From Saprospiraceae bacterium (GTDB lineage: Bacteria > Bacteroidota > Bacteroidia > Chitinophagales > Saprospiraceae): 7,625 nucleotides of DNA. Positions 4,980 to 7,625 of this stretch are shown one piece after another. The first letter of the stretch is position 1, and each line of letters opens with the position of its first letter. Where the stretch lies: NCBI GenBank assembly GCA_015494245.1, contig WGBN01000260.1, positions 1 through 7,625 of the forward strand, read 5' to 3'. The notes beneath the pieces are model-generated. The model was given only the letters and a program-made list of their open reading frames with translations. It had not been told where the DNA came from and did no database searches. Position numbers and translations under genes: made by a program.

Positions 4980-5636
4980 ATGACAACCAAAAAGAAAAAA
5001 AAATACTACGTAGTCTGGCATGGCGTAAAACCCGGCATCTACGAAGATTGGTCCTCCTGCCAGGCACAGGTAAAAGGTTTCCCCAATGCCTCCTTCAAAG
5101 CCTTCCCCACCAGAGAAGAAGCCATGCAGGCCTTTCAGGAAGGTCCTTCCTATACCCCACCGGAAAAACCATCCGATAAGAAACAAAAAGCAAGCTCTAC
5201 AGAACAAAGCCTGCTCCGCGAAGAAGAGGTCAAGCCCCAAAGCTGGGCCGTAGATGCTGCCTGCAGCGGCAATCCCGGCCCCATGGAATACAGGGGAGTC
5301 TATGTAGCCGATGGCTCAGAGATCTTCCACAAAGCATTCCCCCTCGGCACCAACAACATCGGTGAATTCCTCGCCATCGTACACGCCCTCGCCCTCGCTC
5401 AGCAAATGGGAAAGGAAAACCTCCCTATTTATACCGATTCAAACCTCGCCATAGGATGGATCAAAAAAGGCCAATGCAGAACCAAACTCCCCCTAACCGA
5501 AGAAACCAAAACACTCTTCCAAACCATCCGCCGCGCAGAAGCCTGGCTCGCAAAAAACAACAACTGGCAAAACCCCCTCCTCAAATGGGAAACTGCCCGC
5601 TGGGGCGAAATTCCCGCAGACTTCGGCCGCAAATAA
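4980..5636 (+). CDS. rnhA: Ribonuclease HI with N-terminal viroplasmin (hybrid-binding) domain
   Basis: The enzyme cuts the RNA strand of RNA/DNA hybrids, for example Okazaki primers and R-loops. Residues 8-52 (KYYVVWHGVKPGIYEDWSSC onward) form the viroplasmin-type hybrid-binding domain (PF01693). A charged linker covers about 56-86, and the RNase H domain about 87-218. The four catalytic acids are visible: Asp92 in AVDAACSGNPGP, Glu129 in NNIGEFLAIVHAL, Asp153 in IYTDSNLAIGW and Asp214 in WGEIPADFGRK at the C-terminus. The layout closely resembles Bacillus halodurans RNase HI (196 residues), including the GTNNxGEFLAIVH block and the GEI.AD.GRK end; a longer linker explains the extra residues. 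The ATG at 4980 is preceded by the A-rich repeat tail ATAAATAGAAACTC. A run of six lysines follows the start. Repeats flank the gene on both sides, so it is probably transcribed alone. Confidence 0.95.
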   Translation: MTTKKKKKYYVVWHGVKPGIYEDWSSCQAQVKGFPNASFKAFPTREEAMQAFQEGPSYTPPEKPSDKKQKASSTEQSLLREEEVKPQSWAVDAACSGNPGPMEYRGVYVADGSEIFHKAFPLGTNNIGEFLAIVHALALAQQMGKENLPIYTDSNLAIGWIKKGQCRTKLPLTEETKTLFQTIRRAEAWLAKNNNWQNPLLKWETARWGEIPADFGRK

Positions 5637-5670
5637 CGATACAAGAGGGGGAAATAATTATAGAATAACG

Positions 5671-5766
5671 CCCTTCGACTCCACTTCGTTCCGCTCAGGA
5701 TAACACCCTTCGGCTCCGCTCAGGATAACACCCTTCGGCTCCGCTCAGGACAACGCCCTTCGACTC
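5671..5766. repeat. Second array of the CCCTTCG...CAGG repeat (35- and 25-bp units)
   Basis: One 35-bp long-form unit (5671-5705) is followed by 25-bp units at 5706-5730 and 5731-5755, and a truncated unit CCCTTCGACTC (5756-5766). The second 25-bp unit ends GACAACG instead of GATAACA. The array begins 34 bp after the rnhA stop, in the same orientation as the array after the EI24 gene, so both genes are followed by it. Confidence 0.93.
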
Positions 5767-5767
5767 T

Positions 5768-5816
5768 AAACCCCAAACCCCAAACGCTAAACGCTAAACG
5801 CTAAACATTAAACTGC
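5768..5816. repeat. 7-bp tandem array, AAACnnn units
   Basis: Seven consecutive heptamers: AAACCCC twice, AAACGCT three times, AAACATT and AAACTGC. The AAAC core is invariant. It follows directly on the CCCTTCG array. Confidence 0.9.
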
Positions 5817-5821
5817 CAAAA

Positions 5822-5856
5822 TGTCAACTGTCAACTGTCAACCGTCAACTATAAAC
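5822..5856. repeat. 7-bp tandem array, TGTCAAC units
   Basis: TGTCAAC occurs three times in a row, then CGTCAAC and TATAAAC. The 7-bp period is the same as in the preceding array but in a different register. It ends 3 bp before the A run of the terminator. Confidence 0.9.
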
Positions 5857-5859
5857 TCC

Positions 5860-5895
5860 AAAAAAAAGCCCCCCTTCGATATATCGAAGAGAGGC
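5860..5895 (-). terminator. Intrinsic terminator for the T9SS-substrate gene
   Basis: Read on the minus strand, GCCTCTCTTCG pairs fully with CGAAGGGGGGC (11 pairs, two G-T wobbles) around an ATATAT loop, and eight T follow at once. On the plus strand the arms are 5868-5878 and 5885-5895, with the A run at 5860-5867. The centre CTTCGATATATCGAAG is a perfect 16-bp palindrome. It lies about 110 nt after the stop codon of the secreted-protein gene, so the transcript has a sizeable 3' untranslated region. Confidence 0.85.
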
Positions 5896-5917
5896 CATCC
5901 CAAAAACCGATTTGTCG

Positions 5918-5959
5918 TTACCGCCACTACCTTTGGGAAACAGCGCGGTTATGCGGTAA
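5918..5959. repeat. Inverted repeat TTACCGC / GCGGTAA in the 3' region
   Basis: TTACCGC (5918-5924) and GCGGTAA (5953-5959) are perfect complements enclosing 28 nt. The enclosed segment contains a near copy, GCGGTTA (5945-5951), and TTTGGG (5932-5937), which could instead pair with CCCAAA at 5899-5904. It lies between the terminator and the large hairpin, within the presumed 3' untranslated RNA of the T9SS-substrate gene. Confidence 0.5.
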
Positions 5960-6002
5960 AGCATGACCGATAGAGCCTTGCGGCCCTATCAGTCATAGCT
6001 TT
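5958..6002. terminator. Long hairpin directly after the T9SS-substrate stop codon
   Basis: Arms 5962-5977 and 5982-5997 pair at all 16 positions, three as G-T type pairs on the minus strand, around a four-base loop that reads GCAA (a GNRA tetraloop) on the minus strand. With a one-base bulge, AAAGC/GCTTT extends it to about 20 pairs. On the plus strand TTTTTATTATT follows, so it can end transcripts coming from rnhA. On the minus strand it begins a few bases after the TAA and may protect the mRNA end or act as a first terminator. Confidence 0.7.
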
Positions 6003-6005
6003 TTA

Positions 6006-7625
6006 TTATTCCATGATGACCATCTTGCGAGTGGCCGTTTCATTGGCAGTCTCCAGCTTGTAGTACAGAACGCCGGTTGCATTCAGCTTGCTTACGCTCA
6101 CTTCATGGTAACCTTTGTCGTACTGGCCTTTGATCACGCGGATGATCTTTCCGGATACATCCATGATCGTCAGCGTCGTAGCGGAAGCTTCAGGCAGGTA
6201 GAAACCGATAACAGTCTCGTCCTTGAAGGGGTTCGGGCTGTTTTGATACAGGGTGAACTCATCAGCCTGTACCTGGCCATCAATGCTCAGTTGTACGTTC
6301 AGCATCTCATCGTTGCCGTTGTAAGCCTCAGCTTTCACGTAACGTGAGCTAATGCTAAACATGTCGCTCAACTCGCCGGCAGACTTGGCTTTGAATACCA
6401 GGCTGAACAGTACCTGACCGCGAAGATCAGCTACTTCACCGTTGGCCCAGCTTACCGTAATGGCGCCTTCATCCAACAGTGCCAGACCGAGGTTCTCCTC
6501 GCCATAAGCAACATCTGCCAATTCCAGAGCAGAAGCATCGAAGTTCAGAGTGAACTGATAGCCGGTAACTTCAGCTTGCTCAGCTACAAAGTCAACCGTG
6601 AATTTCTCACCTGCCTTCACAGCGCGATCTGCAAGTCCGATGACCATATCACCTGCAACCGTGTTGAACTCAACAGCGTTGTCCGTGGCATTGGCCTGAA
6701 CGCTACCGTTGACATCACCAATCTTTATACCGACAAAGTCAGCATTCGGATCGTCGTTTGTCAGGTTGTTGTAGTTGATTACCTCTGGGAATACTTCAGC
6801 CCAGGGGTTCAGCGGGTTCGGGAACACATAGTCTGCGTCAACAAAACGCCAGGACGTATTGTTCGGGAAGCTCGGTTCAACCAACAAGATCACCTTCTGC
6901 AAGGCTACGAGGTCAAGCGTAGAGATGCTGTAGCTGTTGTTCACGTCAGCAGCGATCATCTGATACGGGCTGTCCAACAGATCAGTCTGCAGAATGTGAC
7001 GCATGATGTAAACCATATCCAAGGTAGAAACACCATTCAGCGGATCCTCATCCAGACCCGGAGCAAGGGTGTAGTCACCACCTTGAGGCAACTGGAAGCT
7101 GAATGCTCCGTCATTACCCGTGGTCTGAGTGTACTGACCACCGTTTACGTCAACTTGTACGTCAGCTACAGGCTCGCTCTCTTCCGTAGCAACAACACCT
7201 GCTACAATCGGAGAACCTGTGCCCGGACAGGCATCCATGTTGTCCTGTACTTCAATGAAAGTAGAGCAGAAGTCCTGGTTGCCGGCGGCATCCGTTACCC
7301 ACAATTCGATGGGCTGCTGACCCAGGTCATCGCAAGTAAAGGTGATGCCTACATCGTTTACATCCGGAGAGAAGCTCAACTTCAGATCGCCCGGGCAGTT
7401 ATCGAAGCTGCCTGCATCGAAATCAGAAGCCCAGGTTTGTACCATACCCGTTTGCATGATCTCGATGACGAGACCTTCTACGCAGTAAGGCGTCGGCTTC
7501 TTGCAGTCAACCACCGTTACCACAATCTGATCGTAGCTGGTGTTGCCGCAGTTGTCCGTAACCTCATAGTCCACTACATACTCACCCGGAGGTACGTTGC
7601 TGAAGCTATACTGATCAGCAGTTGC
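6006..7625 (-). CDS. Secreted multidomain protein with dockerin-like, cohesin-like and T9SS sorting domains (5' end outside window)
   Basis: The frame is open from the window edge to the TAA at 6006-6008, giving 539 C-terminal residues; the GTG at 7574 is not the start. In order: Ig/HYR-like repeats (1-127; YVVDYEVTDNCGNTS, ELWVTDAAGNQ) with several cysteines; a carboxypeptidase-regulatory-like domain (about 138-187); a dockerin type I-like pair of calcium loops, DEDPLNGVSTLD (192-203) and DVNNSYSISTLD (227-238), ending at IGDVNGS (302-308); a cohesin/CBM-like beta domain (about 316-448; TGYQFTLNFDASALEL); and a T9SS type A sorting domain (about 456-539; LYQNSPNPFKDETVIGFYLP to RKMVIME). The tail sends the protein across the outer membrane, where it is cleaved and anchored or released. 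Leucine is mostly CTG, unlike the CTC-rich neighbours. The role is probably surface adhesion or matrix; the substrate is unknown. Confidence 0.9.
   Translation of the reverse strand, partial: ATADQYSFSNVPPGEYVVDYEVTDNCGNTSYDQIVVTVVDCKKPTPYCVEGLVIEIMQTGMVQTWASDFDAGSFDNCPGDLKLSFSPDVNDVGITFTCDDLGQQPIELWVTDAAGNQDFCSTFIEVQDNMDACPGTGSPIVAGVVATEESEPVADVQVDVNGGQYTQTTGNDGAFSFQLPQGGDYTLAPGLDEDPLNGVSTLDMVYIMRHILQTDLLDSPYQMIAADVNNSYSISTLDLVALQKVILLVEPSFPNNTSWRFVDADYVFPNPLNPWAEVFPEVINYNNLTNDDPNADFVGIKIGDVNGSVQANATDNAVEFNTVAGDMVIGLADRAVKAGEKFTVDFVAEQAEVTGYQFTLNFDASALELADVAYGEENLGLALLDEGAITVSWANGEVADLRGQVLFSLVFKAKSAGELSDMFSISSRYVKAEAYNGNDEMLNVQLSIDGQVQADEFTLYQNSPNPFKDETVIGFYLPEASATTLTIMDVSGKIIRVIKGQYDKGYHEVSVSKLNATGVLYYKLETANETATRKMVIME

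Noticed and set aside
4762..4983. 73-codon plus-strand frame before rnhA
   Set aside because: It runs through GC-rich inverted repeats, the CTTTGCGG octamers and the 35-bp repeat; the translation (LCVVAALRLCEKKALRLCG) merely repeats them.
5768..5856. Telomere-like repeat or replication origin
   Set aside because: The AAACnnn heptamers superficially resemble telomeric repeats, but there is no DnaA-box cluster, no origin-linked gene, and sequence continues normally on both sides.

Overview
The window looks like chromosomal DNA from a member of the Bacteroidota, most likely a Saprospiraceae-type organism. Four things point there. The rightmost gene encodes a secreted protein ending in a type IX secretion (T9SS) type A sorting domain, preceded by a dockerin-like segment of the kind seen in that group. 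Several genes are preceded by the Bacteroidota -7 promoter motif TAnnTTTG and lack a Shine-Dalgarno sequence. The phosphatidylserine decarboxylase is the short two-helix form common in Bacteroidota. Intergenic spaces carry dispersed CCCTTCG...GCTCAGG and CTTTGCG repeats. The assignment rests on protein and motif recognition, not on any database search.

Layout, left to right. Positions 1-847 (minus strand) hold a two-gene cluster: a cyclase-family (kynurenine formamidase-like) hydrolase, followed 18 bp downstream by the first 17 codons of an unrecognised gene that leaves the window. A 137-bp divergent intergenic region with a TATCTTTG box on each strand separates this from lysS (985-2490, plus strand). 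The lysS leader contains a hairpin and a possible lysine-rich 22-codon ORF. A bidirectional terminator (about 2489-2522) lies between lysS and the convergent psd gene (2526-3182, minus strand).

From 3183 to about 6000 the character changes. Two unrelated single genes, an EI24/CysZ-like membrane protein (3739-4470) and a viroplasmin-RNase HI (4980-5636), sit in long repeat-rich intergenic spaces. These hold 9-bp tandem repeats, a 95-bp-offset duplication of the first 46 nt of the EI24 gene, four occurrences of a 25/35-bp CCCTTCG...CAGG family, CTTTGCGG octamer repeats, a GC-rich block of interleaved inverted repeats, and two 7-bp tandem arrays.

The right end (6006-7625, minus strand) is the 3' part of a gene for a large secreted multidomain protein (Ig/HYR-like, carboxypeptidase-regulatory-like, dockerin-like, cohesin-like, T9SS tail). 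It is followed by a structured 3' region with three inverted repeats and a clear intrinsic terminator.

The genes do not form one pathway. They are housekeeping functions (translation, phospholipid synthesis, RNA/DNA hybrid removal), a membrane protein and an exported protein. I see no defence system, phage, transposase, tRNA, rRNA or CRISPR. The most unusual content is the intergenic repeat landscape, the duplicated gene start that creates a stop/start-overlapping upstream ORF before the EI24 gene, the lysS leader, and the structured 3' region of the T9SS-substrate gene.
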